64,000 nucleotides of DNA from Phytobacter diazotrophicus. GTDB taxonomy: Bacteria > Pseudomonadota > Gammaproteobacteria > Enterobacterales > Enterobacteriaceae. Shown in pieces: positions 41,232 through 50,561 of this stretch. The stretch is from positions 62,001-126,000 of the forward strand of contig SMDE01000014.1 in NCBI GenBank assembly GCA_004346725.1, given 5' to 3'. Positions within the stretch are counted from its first letter, which is position 1; each line of letters opens with the position of its first letter. The position numbers and the translations under genes were made by a program. A model generated the notes under the pieces. It was given only the letters and a program-made list of their open reading frames with translations, was not told the origin of the DNA and ran no database searches.

Positions 41232-42002
41232 TTATTCGACGCTATCGGCGAGGATGAGTTCAGCACAGTGGCCGTTAAGAAGGGTCAGGACGTCGGCAGA
41301 AATACCACTTTGGCTGATGACGACATCAAAATCGCCCAGTTGGCCATGCCCGGCAAGGAAGGTCTGGCCGAATTTACTTTTATCGGCCAGTAGGAATTTT
41401 TGCCGTCCGGCACGCGCCAGCGCACGCTTCACATGGGCATCAGTGATTTTGGGGACCGTCAGTTCCCCTTGTTCGTTGATGCCCTGAGTGCTAAGAAACA
41501 CTTTGTCGGCATGCAGCGTACTGAAGAACTCAGCCGTGCTAAAAGAGACCATTCCCTGGGTGTCATCTTCATACTCGCCGGGTGCGACAATCAATTTGAT
41601 GTTGCTGCGGCCCTTGAGCAGGTTAACCACCGGCACGGAGTTGGTGATCACCATGATTTTTTTATCAAAGAGACATTGAGCAAACGCCAGCGCCGTGGTG
41701 CCGCAGTCGATAATGATCGTGTCACCATCTTCCACCCGTTCAGCCGCTTTTTGTCCAATCAGGTGCTTATCATCAACCATCTGTACGGATTTGAGCTGAA
41801 AACTGGGTTCCACGCTGGCACCGCTTGTCAGATACGCGCCGCCGTAGCTGGTTTTCACAATGCCCTGCTTTTCGAAGAAGGAGAGGTCGCGGCGAATGGT
41901 CATTTTGGTGACGCCAAACTTCTCCGCCAGGTCATTGACCACGACCTTTTTGTCCTGCTGCAGAATGGCATAGATGCGCATTCTTCTGTCTGATGATTGC
42001 AT
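41232..42002 (-). CDS. DeoR/GlpR-family transcriptional regulator
   Basis: A 256-residue repressor-type protein with an N-terminal winged helix (VVNDLAEKFGVTKMTIRRDLSFFEKQGIV, about residues 20-50) and a C-terminal sugar-phosphate-sensing domain (IIDCGTTALAFAQCL, VFLSTQGIN, LADKSKFGQTFLAGHG). Family members respond to phosphorylated sugars. It lies immediately upstream of the glycyl radical genes on the same strand but is separated by a terminator, so it is probably transcribed alone and controls the enzyme operon. Not a named E. coli gene at this locus. Confidence 0.85.
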   Translation of the reverse strand: MQSSDRRMRIYAILQQDKKVVVNDLAEKFGVTKMTIRRDLSFFEKQGIVKTSYGGAYLTSGASVEPSFQLKSVQMVDDKHLIGQKAAERVEDGDTIIIDCGTTALAFAQCLFDKKIMVITNSVPVVNLLKGRSNIKLIVAPGEYEDDTQGMVSFSTAEFFSTLHADKVFLSTQGINEQGELTVPKITDAHVKRALARAGRQKFLLADKSKFGQTFLAGHGQLGDFDVVISQSGISADVLTLLNGHCAELILADSVE

Positions 42003-42075
42003 GGTGCGGGTTCGCTAAGAGGAAAAACGCACTATAAAGCACATAAACTGCAGTGACAATATCACTAGAAAGGAA

Positions 42076-42110
42076 CATAAAGAAACACTCCCGGACATTG
42101 CCGGGAGTGT
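42076..42110 (-). terminator. Terminator of the ptsA-fsaB-gldA operon
   Basis: Perfect 10-bp arms ACACTCCCGG / CCGGGAGTGT with a 6-nt loop, followed by TTTCTTTA on the minus strand, 7 bp after the gldA stop. Confidence 0.82.
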
Positions 42111-42117
42111 GAATGGG

Positions 42118-43221
42118 TTATTCCCACTCTTGAAGGAAGCGCTGACCGTACTGGTCGGCGACCAGGAGCGCGGCGTACACCTGATCTGCTGTTGCCCCAC
42201 CCGGCATGTTGTGGATGGTTTCGCCTTCGGCACAAGCCGCTTCTGCCACGATGCGCATTTTTGCAGGAATGTCTTCGGTAATATCCAGCTGTGCCAGCGT
42301 AATGGGCAACCCAACGGCGTGAGTAAGCGCGGCGACGGTTTCAATTTCTTCCGCTGGCGCGTTTTCCAGAACCAGTTGTGTCAGCGTACCAAAAGCGACT
42401 TTCTCGCCGTGGTAGTAGTGGTGCGCATCGGGAATGGCCGTCAGGCCGTTATGCACCGCGTGCGCCGCTGCCAGACCGCCGCTTTCAAAACCCACGCCGC
42501 TCAGATAGGTATTGGCTTCAATAACGCGCTCCAGCGCCGGGGTGACCACGTGCTGTTCTGCGGCCAGCATCGCTTTTTCGCCCTCTTCAAGCAGCGTGTT
42601 GTAGCAAAGCTCCGCCAGCGCTAATGCAGCCTGAGTGCACTGACCACCTGCCATGGTCGTGGCGCCGCTGCGTGAACAGGCGCGGGCTTCGAACCAGGTT
42701 GCCAGCGCATCACCGATACCCGCAGCCAGTAAACGAGCCGGTGCACCAGCCACGATTTTGGTGTCGACAATGACGCGGTCCGGGTTATTGGGCAGCAGGA
42801 GATAACGGTCAAATTCACCGGCGTCGGTATAGATGACGGAAAGCGCGCTGCACGGCGCGTCGGTGGAGGCGATGGTCGGCGCGATGGCGACAGGTACGCC
42901 CATAAAGTGCGCCAGCGCTTTCGCGGTATCCAGCGTCTTACCGCCGCCAATACCGAGCACGGCGCCGCAATGTGCGCTTTCCGCGATAGCACGCAGACGG
43001 TCTATCTCATTTTGTGAACATTCGCCGCCGAAAGGCACCACTTCGCAGGCCAGTCCGGCATCGGCCAGGCTTTTTTGCAACGCCTCCTGGGCAAAACCTA
43101 AAACAAATTTGTCTCCCACCACCAGCCAGCTTGCTGCCAGTGGTTTGAGATACTCACCGAGACGGGTGATAACGTCTGCACCCTGAATATACTTACCTGG
43201 GGATTGAATAATGCGGTCCAT
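42118..43221 (-). CDS. gldA: Glycerol / hydroxyacetone dehydrogenase
   Basis: NAD-dependent, zinc-containing iron-containing-alcohol-dehydrogenase-family enzyme of 367 residues, equal to E. coli GldA. Motifs are [14 protein letters not shown] (NAD), [12 protein letters not shown] and [10 protein letters not shown] plus HGEKVAFG (metal-binding D and H residues). In the anhydroglycolysis pathway it reduces hydroxyacetone released by FsaB to 1,2-propanediol, recycling NADH. Last gene of ptsA-fsaB-gldA, ended by a terminator. Confidence 0.96.
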   Translation of the reverse strand: MDRIIQSPGKYIQGADVITRLGEYLKPLAASWLVVGDKFVLGFAQEALQKSLADAGLACEVVPFGGECSQNEIDRLRAIAESAHCGAVLGIGGGKTLDTAKALAHFMGVPVAIAPTIASTDAPCSALSVIYTDAGEFDRYLLLPNNPDRVIVDTKIVAGAPARLLAAGIGDALATWFEARACSRSGATTMAGGQCTQAALALAELCYNTLLEEGEKAMLAAEQHVVTPALERVIEANTYLSGVGFESGGLAAAHAVHNGLTAIPDAHHYYHGEKVAFGTLTQLVLENAPAEEIETVAALTHAVGLPITLAQLDITEDIPAKMRIVAEAACAEGETIHNMPGGATADQVYAALLVADQYGQRFLQEWE

Positions 43222-43272
43222 ATATTTCCTCCATTGGCGATGCGGGCCACGTACCGTGACCCTGACGCCCGG

Positions 43273-43935
43273 TTACAGGTTGAGATTGCCAAATGCGTTA
43301 TTCCAGTCCTGCTCAAACTTCTCTATTGCTGACTCTACCGCAGGGGTATCGAGCATTTGTTGCGCTACATCCAGGGGAAGCGTGATCGCTTCGCAACCTG
43401 CCAGCAGGCAATCGAGCGCCTGGCGAGGGGTTTTGAAGCTGGCTGCCAGCACTTTGCTTTCCGGGGCATGTTGTTCCAGCAGGCTTTGCAGTTCTTGCAC
43501 GGTGCGAATACCGTCTCCGCCCTGAGCGTCGACACGGTTGACGTAAGGCGCCACATATTTCGCGCCAGCCAGGGCGGCAAGCAGCCCTTGTGCCGCGCTG
43601 TAAACAGCAGTGCCGAGTGTCGGAATGCCTTCTTTTTTCAGAAGCTTAATGGCGGCAAGACCTTCGGAGGTTACCGGGATTTTGACAACAATGCCGGGTA
43701 CGGCATTGCTCAGGCGTCTGGCTTCTTCCACCATCCCCTGCGCGTCGCGGCTCATGGTCTGGGCGAACAGAATACCTTCCGGGCCGATAGCCTTTTGCAG
43801 GCGTGGTAACACATCCCAGATGGGTTCTTTACCCGCAGCAACAATGCTTGGGTTAGTGGTCACGCCCGCGATGGGGAAGATGCGCGCCAGACGTTCGACT
43901 TCTTTCACATTGGCGGTGTCCAGATACAGTTCCAT
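43273..43935 (-). CDS. fsaB: Fructose-6-phosphate / 1-deoxyfructose-6-phosphate aldolase B
   Basis: Class I aldolase of the transaldolase-like family, 220 residues as in E. coli FsaB (TalC). The Schiff-base lysine K85 lies in [11 protein letters not shown]. Its physiological role in E. coli is cleavage of 1-deoxyfructose 6-phosphate to glyceraldehyde 3-phosphate and hydroxyacetone. It starts 11 bases after the ptsA stop and is followed by gldA. It may also serve the second glycyl radical enzyme encoded downstream. Confidence 0.96.
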   Translation of the reverse strand: MELYLDTANVKEVERLARIFPIAGVTTNPSIVAAGKEPIWDVLPRLQKAIGPEGILFAQTMSRDAQGMVEEARRLSNAVPGIVVKIPVTSEGLAAIKLLKKEGIPTLGTAVYSAAQGLLAALAGAKYVAPYVNRVDAQGGDGIRTVQELQSLLEQHAPESKVLAASFKTPRQALDCLLAGCEAITLPLDVAQQMLDTPAVESAIEKFEQDWNNAFGNLNL

Positions 43936-43946
43936 GATACATCCTC

Positions 43947-46448
43947 TTAAAGTTCAAGTTCGTGTTGCAGCAGGCTGGCGATAGCGTCGGCAGAAGCGGC
44001 GTTAACCAGCGCGTTGCGGAATTCTTCGTGCATAATGCGGCGGGCCAGGCGTGAGAAAATACGCATATGCTGGTCGCCTGCGGCGTGTTTGTTGAGCGTC
44101 AGCATGATGATGAATTGCGCATCGTCATCGCCCCAGCGTACCGGCGCCTTCAGGCGCGCCACGCTGATGGTGGACTGCTCAATATGTTCAGATTTGCTGT
44201 GCGGAATAGCGAAGCTAAAACCTAATCCGGTGGAGAAGACCGCCTCGCGCGCCCACAGATCGGCTTCCAGCTTGCGCGGGTAGCGGCAGCGGCTTGCCAG
44301 CAGCAGGTTGTCTGTCATTCCTTTGATCACCTCTTCTTTGCTGCGCCAGTCGCTGTTCAGGGTGATGCATTGGGCGGTAACCAGCGGCGCATCCTGCCGG
44401 GCCATGCGGAACTGCGCCAGAAGATGCTCTACCTCCAGCGAGGTGCGGCAAGCCATTGCCTGGTTCAGTAACTGGCGGCAGGCGCGGCTGTCGAGTTGCG
44501 CCATCCGTGCTTTAGCGGCGGGAATTGACGGCGCGCTCATGCTTATCTCGTCCAGTCCCAAACCGACCAGCAGAGGGAGCACAGACCCTTTCGCGCCAAG
44601 TTCGCCGCACAGGCCAATCCATTTGCCCTGACGGTGTACCGCTTGCACCGCATAATCCAGCGCGCGCAGGAAAGCAGGGTTCAGGCTGTTGTAATGACGA
44701 GTGACTTTGGCGTTGTCGCGATCGACCGCCAGCAGATACTGCGTCAGGTCGTTACTGCCAATACTAAAGAAATCAATCTCTTCGCAGCACTGATCGATAA
44801 TAAACATGACTGATGGCACTTCCAGCATGATGCCGAGCGGGATCTTTTCATCAAACGGAATGTGTTCATTACGTAGCTGCTGTTTGGCCTCCGCCAGCTT
44901 CTCTTTAACCCACAGGATCTCTTCCATTGAGGAGATCATCGGGATCATAATTTTCAGCTTGCCGTGCGCGGATGCGCGGAGGATCGAGCGCAGTTGTGTC
45001 GTAAACAGCGTGGCGTACTCTTCATAAATACGGACAGCACGATAACCAAGGAACGGGTTGGCTTCGGCAGGAATATTCAGATAATCAACGGGTTTGTCGC
45101 CGCCGATATCCATGGTGCGCACGATAATGCTGCGTCCCTGAGCGGACTCCAGCGCCTGGCAAAAAATGTTGTACAGCTCGTTCTCATCCGGCGCGCAGGC
45201 ACGGTCCATATACAGCATTTCGGTTCGGAACAGGCCAACGGCTTCCGCGCCGTTGCCAAAGGCCGCCTGCGCTTCCACAGAGTGGGCGATATTGGCGGCA
45301 ACTTCCATGCGAATACCGTCAGCCGTGCGCGCTTCCTGAGTCAGCCAGATGCGCTGCTGCTCGCGCAGGGCTTCTTGTACGCGGGCCTCCTGCTGATAGT
45401 AACGAGCAACGGGTTCATCAGGGGCAACGACGATGGCGCCTGCGTTGCCGTCGATATAAACCGTCTGTTGTAGCCATGGTGACAACGCCTCAATTTCCAC
45501 GCCAACCAGCGTTGGAATGTTGAATGAACGGGCGAGAATAACCGTGTGTGAGGTGGTGCCGCCGCTTTTTAAGAGCAGACCTTTGAGAAAGGTTTTGTCC
45601 AGTTCGAGGAACTGGCTTGGCGTGAGTTCATCGGCCATACAGACCGCGGGCTGGGTGAGTTTTCCCGGCGCCGGAAAGCGCTGTTCACCATAGATTTGCT
45701 GTAAGAGCTGAAAGCAGACGTCACGAACATCCAGCGCGCGCTCCTGTAAATAGCTGCTGCTGGAACGGGCGAATTCCTCGCAGAAGTGGCTGGCGCTTTC
45801 GATAATCGCCTGAGCGCAGCTTAACCCGCGGGAAACACCTGCCAGCAGATGCTGACGCAGTGAAGCGTCACCCGCCAGCGAGCGGTGAGCTTCCAGAATC
45901 GCGCTGGTGGCACCGTCGCTGTCGAGCAGGCGGAACTCAATATTCTTGATTAATAGCGTCAGACCATTGTCCAGCGCGGATTGTTCTGTTTCCGCATCTT
46001 TAGCGGGCGGCAGGGAACCCAGCGCGTCGAGATCCAGTGAGGAGAGCCGCGTCAGAACGCCCCCGGCGCTGCCGGTGCATACGCTGCGGGCGCGGAAAAT
46101 CTGCGGATTCAGGTTTGTTAGTGAGGCCGGAAGGGGATCCAGTTCACTGCTTTTAACCTCTGCCAGCGGCGCATCACAGTGCGGAAATTCATCACGTAGC
46201 CACTGGCTGAGGCGCTGGTGGGCCGCCTGTTCGTCGGCCCCAGAAATCAGTAACTGACAACTGTCGCCTGCCAGCGTGTCGGTGCCGATGAGTGCCAGCG
46301 CGCTCTTCGCATTACCCTTCCGGTCAGTGCGCAAATTATGCCACTCAATCTGTGAGGTAAAGGTGTTACAAAGCGTCTCAACGTGGCTTGCCGGACGTGC
46401 ATGGACGCCATTGGGCAGCTCACAGGTAAATTCCACAACCAGGGCCAT
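43947..46448 (-). CDS. ptsA: Multiphosphoryl transfer protein (HPr-EI-EIIA fusion)
   Basis: Phosphotransferase protein of 833 residues, also called FrwA. The N-terminal HPr-like domain has H16 in GVHARPASH. The enzyme I domain has its phosphohistidine in [13 protein letters not shown] (about residue 301) and [15 protein letters not shown]. The C-terminal fructose-type EIIA domain has its histidine in [10 protein letters not shown] (about residue 750). It can energise the FrwB/FrwC transporter independently of general PtsHI. The start at 46448 follows GGGAGAGGCT. Divergent from frwC. Confidence 0.96.
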   Translation of the reverse strand: MALVVEFTCELPNGVHARPASHVETLCNTFTSQIEWHNLRTDRKGNAKSALALIGTDTLAGDSCQLLISGADEQAAHQRLSQWLRDEFPHCDAPLAEVKSSELDPLPASLTNLNPQIFRARSVCTGSAGGVLTRLSSLDLDALGSLPPAKDAETEQSALDNGLTLLIKNIEFRLLDSDGATSAILEAHRSLAGDASLRQHLLAGVSRGLSCAQAIIESASHFCEEFARSSSSYLQERALDVRDVCFQLLQQIYGEQRFPAPGKLTQPAVCMADELTPSQFLELDKTFLKGLLLKSGGTTSHTVILARSFNIPTLVGVEIEALSPWLQQTVYIDGNAGAIVVAPDEPVARYYQQEARVQEALREQQRIWLTQEARTADGIRMEVAANIAHSVEAQAAFGNGAEAVGLFRTEMLYMDRACAPDENELYNIFCQALESAQGRSIIVRTMDIGGDKPVDYLNIPAEANPFLGYRAVRIYEEYATLFTTQLRSILRASAHGKLKIMIPMISSMEEILWVKEKLAEAKQQLRNEHIPFDEKIPLGIMLEVPSVMFIIDQCCEEIDFFSIGSNDLTQYLLAVDRDNAKVTRHYNSLNPAFLRALDYAVQAVHRQGKWIGLCGELGAKGSVLPLLVGLGLDEISMSAPSIPAAKARMAQLDSRACRQLLNQAMACRTSLEVEHLLAQFRMARQDAPLVTAQCITLNSDWRSKEEVIKGMTDNLLLASRCRYPRKLEADLWAREAVFSTGLGFSFAIPHSKSEHIEQSTISVARLKAPVRWGDDDAQFIIMLTLNKHAAGDQHMRIFSRLARRIMHEEFRNALVNAASADAIASLLQHELEL

Positions 46449-46755
46449 AGCCTCTCTCCCATAACAATTACTTGCTACAGGATAAAAGGCCAACCGCTGA
46501 AGGTGCCACGCGACAAATCTGCCAAAAACTGGACAAATGTAATGTAAGCCTCAAAGTGAGAGATAACTCACATGTCAATGCCTGTCATATAAATTCCGAG
46601 ATTAACTAAGTTATGAGGCGGATCGCATTTTTGTACTGATATTACAAAAATCTAGTAAATGGCCTTTTTATCCACTGTCTGCACCTTATCGGATTGCCTA
46701 TTGTTTCCCGCATCAACGTTATGGATATGGGCCTTCACTGGCCCGGGAGCGACTT
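46449..46755. promoter_or_regulatory. Divergent ptsA / frwC control region
   Basis: A 307-bp gene-free stretch. TGAGA-GATAAC-TCACA at 46557-46572 is a likely CRP site. ATTTTTGT ... ACAAAAAT at 46627-46651 (8-bp perfect arms, 9-bp spacer) is a candidate operator for YijO or another regulator. Confidence 0.5.
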
Positions 46756-47835
46756 ATGAAAGAGTTGGTGCAGATCCTGAAAAACACCCGTCAGCACCTG
46801 ATGACCGGGGTTTCGCATATGATCCCCTTTGTAGTGGCAGGCGGTATTTTACTGGCGGTCTCCGTGATGCTGTATGGCAAAGGCGCTGTACCCGATGCCG
46901 CGACGGACCCTAATCTCAAGAAACTTTTTGATATTGGCGTCGCAGGGCTGACGCTAATGGTGCCTTTCCTTGCCGCGTATATCGGCTATTCCATTGCCGA
47001 GCGCTCTGCGCTGGCGCCTTGTGCGATTGGCGCATGGGTAGGCAACAGCTTCGGCGCCGGGTTCTTTGGTGCGCTGATCGCCGGGATTATCGGCGGCATT
47101 GTGGTGCACTATCTGAAAAAGATCCCCGTGCATAAGGTGCTGCGCTCGGTGATGCCCATCTTTGTTATTCCTATCATCGGCACCTTTATTACCGCAGGCA
47201 TCATGATGTGGGGGCTGGGTGAGCCGGTCGGCGCGCTGACCACCAGCCTGACCGCATGGCTGCAAGGGATGCAGCAGGGCAGCATCGTGGTACTGGCCGT
47301 TATTTTAGGACTCATGCTGGCTTTTGATATGGGTGGTCCCGTTAACAAAGTCGCTTATGCATTCATGCTGATTTGCGTGTCGCAAGGGGTTTACACCGTG
47401 GTGGCAATCGCTGCTGTGGGTATCTGCGTTCCACCGCTGGGCTTAGGGCTGGCGACGCTGATTGGCCGTAAAAATTTCTCTTCAGAAGAGCGTGAAGCCG
47501 GTAAAGCCGCGCTGGTGATGGGCTGCGTTGGGGTAACCGAAGGGGCGATTCCTTTTGCGGCCTCCGATCCGCTGCGCGTGATCCCCTCCATTATGATTGG
47601 CTCTGCCTGTGGTGCGGTAACGGCTGCGCTGTCTGGCGCACAGTGTTATGCCGGTTGGGGCGGCTTAATTGTTCTGCCGGTTGTGGAAGGCAAGCTGGGT
47701 TATGTTGCGGCCGTTGCTGTTGGCGCGGTGGTGACAGCGGTCTGCGTGAACGTGCTGAAAAGTCTGGCGCGGAAGAAAGTGTCTCAGGTTGACGAGAAAG
47801 AAGACGACCTGGATTTGGATTTTGAAATGAATTAA
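46756..47835 (+). CDS. frwC: PTS fructose-type EIIC component FrwC
   Basis: Membrane-embedded sugar permease of 359 residues with about nine or ten hydrophobic segments, the length of E. coli FrwC. Motifs are HLMTGVSHMIPFVVAGG, AFDMGGPVNKVAYAF and VTEGAIPFAASDPLRVIP, all typical of fructose-family EIIC. Expected substrate from the E. coli pathway is 1,5-anhydromannitol, delivered as the 6-phosphate. First gene of frwCB-pflDC-frwD. Confidence 0.95.
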   Translation: MKELVQILKNTRQHLMTGVSHMIPFVVAGGILLAVSVMLYGKGAVPDAATDPNLKKLFDIGVAGLTLMVPFLAAYIGYSIAERSALAPCAIGAWVGNSFGAGFFGALIAGIIGGIVVHYLKKIPVHKVLRSVMPIFVIPIIGTFITAGIMMWGLGEPVGALTTSLTAWLQGMQQGSIVVLAVILGLMLAFDMGGPVNKVAYAFMLICVSQGVYTVVAIAAVGICVPPLGLGLATLIGRKNFSSEEREAGKAALVMGCVGVTEGAIPFAASDPLRVIPSIMIGSACGAVTAALSGAQCYAGWGGLIVLPVVEGKLGYVAAVAVGAVVTAVCVNVLKSLARKKVSQVDEKEDDLDLDFEMN

Positions 47836-47849
47836 GTGAGGAATGAGCC

Positions 47850-48170
47850 ATGACTAAGATTGTTGCAGTAACCGCATGTCCTTCTGGCGTTGCGCACACC
47901 TATATGGCAGCCGAAGCGCTGGAAAGCGCAGCCAAAGCCAAAGGCTGGGAAGTAAAGGTTGAGACTCAGGGTTCGATTGGTCTGGAGAACGAACTGACCG
48001 CAGCGGACGTGGCGGACGCCGATATGGTGATTCTGACCAAAGATATCGGCATCAAGTTTGAGGAGCGTTTTGCGGGTAAAACTATTGTCCGCGTCAACAT
48101 CAGCGATGCGGTGAAACGCGCCGACGCCATCATGAACAAGATTGGCGCGCATCTGGCGCAAACCGCTTAA
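47850..48170 (+). CDS. frwB: PTS fructose-type EIIB component FrwB
   Basis: Cytoplasmic phosphocarrier of 106 residues. The phosphorylated cysteine is C10 in VTACPSGVAHTYM. It starts 14 bases after frwC. It passes phosphate from the EIIA domain of PtsA to the sugar bound in FrwC. A paralogue, FrwD, lies at the end of the same gene group. Confidence 0.95.
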   Translation: MTKIVAVTACPSGVAHTYMAAEALESAAKAKGWEVKVETQGSIGLENELTAADVADADMVILTKDIGIKFEERFAGKTIVRVNISDAVKRADAIMNKIGAHLAQTA

Positions 48171-48180
48171 CGTTATTTTG

Positions 48181-48240
48181 TCGGATGGCGATCGGCCTAC
48201 CCGTAGGCCGGATAAGGCGTTCACGCCGCCATCCGGCAAC
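48181..48240. repeat. REP/BIME element
   Basis: A REP-type palindrome (GTAGGCCGGATAAGGCG then CGCCGCCATCCGGC) in the frwB-pflD gap, with an additional shorter arm GGATGGCGATCGGCCTAC before it. Such units inside operons stabilise upstream mRNA and can lower distal expression. Confidence 0.85.
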
Positions 48241-48263
48241 AAGCTTGTCCACAGGAGTTCCTC

Positions 48264-50561
48264 ATGACCAACCGTATTCAACGCCTCAAAACTGCTCTGT
48301 TTCAAAACAACCGTGAAATTTCGCTTGAGCGCGCGCTGCTCTACACCGCCAGCCACCAGCAGACGGAGGGAGAGCCGGTTATTTTGCGTCGGGCGAAAGC
48401 GACCGCGTATATCCTTGAACATGTTGAAATTTCGATTCGTGATGAGGAGCTGATTGCCGGAAACCGTACCGTTAAGCCGCGTGCGGGGATTATGTCGCCG
48501 GAAATGGACCCTTACTGGCTGCTTAAAGAACTGGATCAGTTCCCGACGCGTCCGCAGGATCGCTTTGATATCAGTGAACAGGATAAACGCCTCTATCGCG
48601 ACGTGCTGTTCCCGTACTGGGAAAAACGGTCGATGAAAGATTTCATCAACGGGCAGATGACCGATGAGGTGAAGGCCGCCGTCAGCACCCAGATTTTTAG
48701 CGTTAACCAGACGGATAAAGGGCAGGGGCATATCATTATTGATTACCCGCGCCTGCTGAACCACGGGCTGGGCGAACTGGCGGCGCAGATGCGCCAGCAC
48801 TGCCAACAGCAGCCGGATAACCATTTTTATCAGGCCGCGCTGTTACTGCTTGAAGCATCGCAACGGCACATTCTGCGTTACGCTCTGCTGGCGGAGAAAA
48901 TGGCGGAAAGTTGCCCGGATGCGCAGCGCCGTCAGGAACTGCTGACCATTGCCGCTAACTCCCGCCATAACATGCAGCACAGGCCGCAGACCTTCTGGCA
49001 GGCGTGCCAACTGTTCTGGTACATGAATATCATTTTGCAGTATGAATCCAACGCCAGCTCGCTCTCGCTGGGACGTTTTGACCAGTATATGCTGCCGTTT
49101 TATCAGGCCTCGCTGACCCAGGGCGAAGACCCGACATTCTTAAAAGAGATCCTTGAATCGCTGTGGGTGAAATGCAACGACATCGTGTTGCTGCGTTCCA
49201 CCAGCAGCGCACGCTATTTCGCCGGATTCCCGACAGGGTATACCGCGCTGCTCGGCGGGCTGACGGAGAATGGACGCAGCGCGGTGAACGTGCTTTCGTT
49301 CCTCTGCCTTGATGCTTATCAGAGCGTGCAGTTGCCGCAGCCGAACCTTGGCGTGCGCACCAACGCGCTGATTGATACGCCCTTCCTGATGAAGACGGCG
49401 GAGACAATTCGCCTTGGCACCGGTATCCCGCAGATCTTTAATGATGAAGTGGTGGTGCCTGCGTTTCTGAACCGTGGCGTTTCGCTGGAAGATGCGCGTG
49501 ATTACGCGGTGGTGGGCTGCGTGGAGCTGTCGATTCCCGGCAGAACCTACGGCCTGCACGACATCGCCATGTTCAACCTGTTGAAAGTGATGGAAATCAG
49601 CCTCTACGAAAACGAAGGCAACAGCGCGCTGACGTATGAAGAACTGCTGGCGCATATTCGCGCCAAAATCAGCCACTACATCACGCTGATGGTGGAGGGC
49701 AGTAATATCTGCGATATCGGCCATCGCGACTGGGCGCCAGTGCCGCTGCTCTCTTCGTTTATCAGCGACTGTCTGGACAAGGGACGTGATATTACCGATG
49801 GCGGCGCGCGCTATAATTTCTCCGGCGTGCAGGGCATTGGCATCGCCAACCTGAGCGACTCCCTGCATGCGCTGAATGGGTTAGTGTTTGAGCAGCAGCG
49901 CTTAAGTTTTGACGCGTTGCTGTCGGTATTAAAAGGCAACTTCGCCACCCCGGAAGGCGAGAAGGTTCGCGCCAGGCTGATCAACCGCTTCGAAAAATAC
50001 GGCAACGATATTGATGATGTGGATAACATCAGCGCTGAACTGCTGCGTCATTACTGCAAAGAGGTGGAGAAATACCAGAACCCGCGTGGCGGGCGGTTTA
50101 CGCCGGGTTCTTACACCGTCTCCGCGCATGTGCCGCTGGGTTCGGTAGTGGGGGCGACGCCGGACGGTCGTTTCGCCGGGGAACAGCTGGCGGATGGCGG
50201 TCTGTCGCCGATGCTGGGCCAGGATATGCAGGGGCCGACGGCGGTACTGAAATCGGTGAGTAAACTGGATAACACGTTGCTGTCGAACGGCACCTTGCTG
50301 AACGTGAAGTTTACTCCTGCGACCCTTGAAGGGGAGGCGGGCTTACGCAAGCTGGCGGATTTCCTGCGCGCGTTTACCCAACTCAAGCTGCAACACATCC
50401 AGTTTAACGTGGTGAATGCCGAAACGTTGCGGGAAGCGCAGCAACGTCCGCAGGATTTCGCCGGATTGGTGGTGCGCGTGGCGGGCTACAGCGCCTTCTT
50501 TGTCGAGTTGTCGAAGGAGATTCAGGATGACATCATTCGCCGCACCGCGCATCAGCTGTGA
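48264..50561 (+). CDS. pflD: Glycyl radical enzyme PflD (1,5-anhydromannitol-6-phosphate lyase)
   Basis: A 765-residue glycyl radical enzyme, the same length as E. coli PflD. The active cysteine and glutamate are in YAVVGCVELSIPG (C419, E421), and the radical glycine is in RVAGYSAFF (about G741). Once annotated as a formate acetyltransferase, it has been reported to open the ring of 1,5-anhydromannitol 6-phosphate to 1-deoxyfructose 6-phosphate under anoxia. The next gene encodes its activase and overlaps its 3' end by 35 bp. Confidence 0.95.
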   Translation: MTNRIQRLKTALFQNNREISLERALLYTASHQQTEGEPVILRRAKATAYILEHVEISIRDEELIAGNRTVKPRAGIMSPEMDPYWLLKELDQFPTRPQDRFDISEQDKRLYRDVLFPYWEKRSMKDFINGQMTDEVKAAVSTQIFSVNQTDKGQGHIIIDYPRLLNHGLGELAAQMRQHCQQQPDNHFYQAALLLLEASQRHILRYALLAEKMAESCPDAQRRQELLTIAANSRHNMQHRPQTFWQACQLFWYMNIILQYESNASSLSLGRFDQYMLPFYQASLTQGEDPTFLKEILESLWVKCNDIVLLRSTSSARYFAGFPTGYTALLGGLTENGRSAVNVLSFLCLDAYQSVQLPQPNLGVRTNALIDTPFLMKTAETIRLGTGIPQIFNDEVVVPAFLNRGVSLEDARDYAVVGCVELSIPGRTYGLHDIAMFNLLKVMEISLYENEGNSALTYEELLAHIRAKISHYITLMVEGSNICDIGHRDWAPVPLLSSFISDCLDKGRDITDGGARYNFSGVQGIGIANLSDSLHALNGLVFEQQRLSFDALLSVLKGNFATPEGEKVRARLINRFEKYGNDIDDVDNISAELLRHYCKEVEKYQNPRGGRFTPGSYTVSAHVPLGSVVGATPDGRFAGEQLADGGLSPMLGQDMQGPTAVLKSVSKLDNTLLSNGTLLNVKFTPATLEGEAGLRKLADFLRAFTQLKLQHIQFNVVNAETLREAQQRPQDFAGLVVRVAGYSAFFVELSKEIQDDIIRRTAHQL

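Noticed and set aside
42085-42110. Perfect 10-bp inverted repeat near the DeoR-type regulator as its operator
   Set aside because: Its position directly after the gldA stop and the T-rich sequence on the minus strand make it a terminator.
46045-46448. Separate HPr gene at the 5' end of ptsA
   Set aside because: The HPr-like domain is in frame with the enzyme I domain and the fusion is the normal E. coli form.
48181-48240. Attachment site or insertion scar between frwB and pflD
   Set aside because: It is a typical REP/BIME palindrome without flanking direct repeats or mobility genes.
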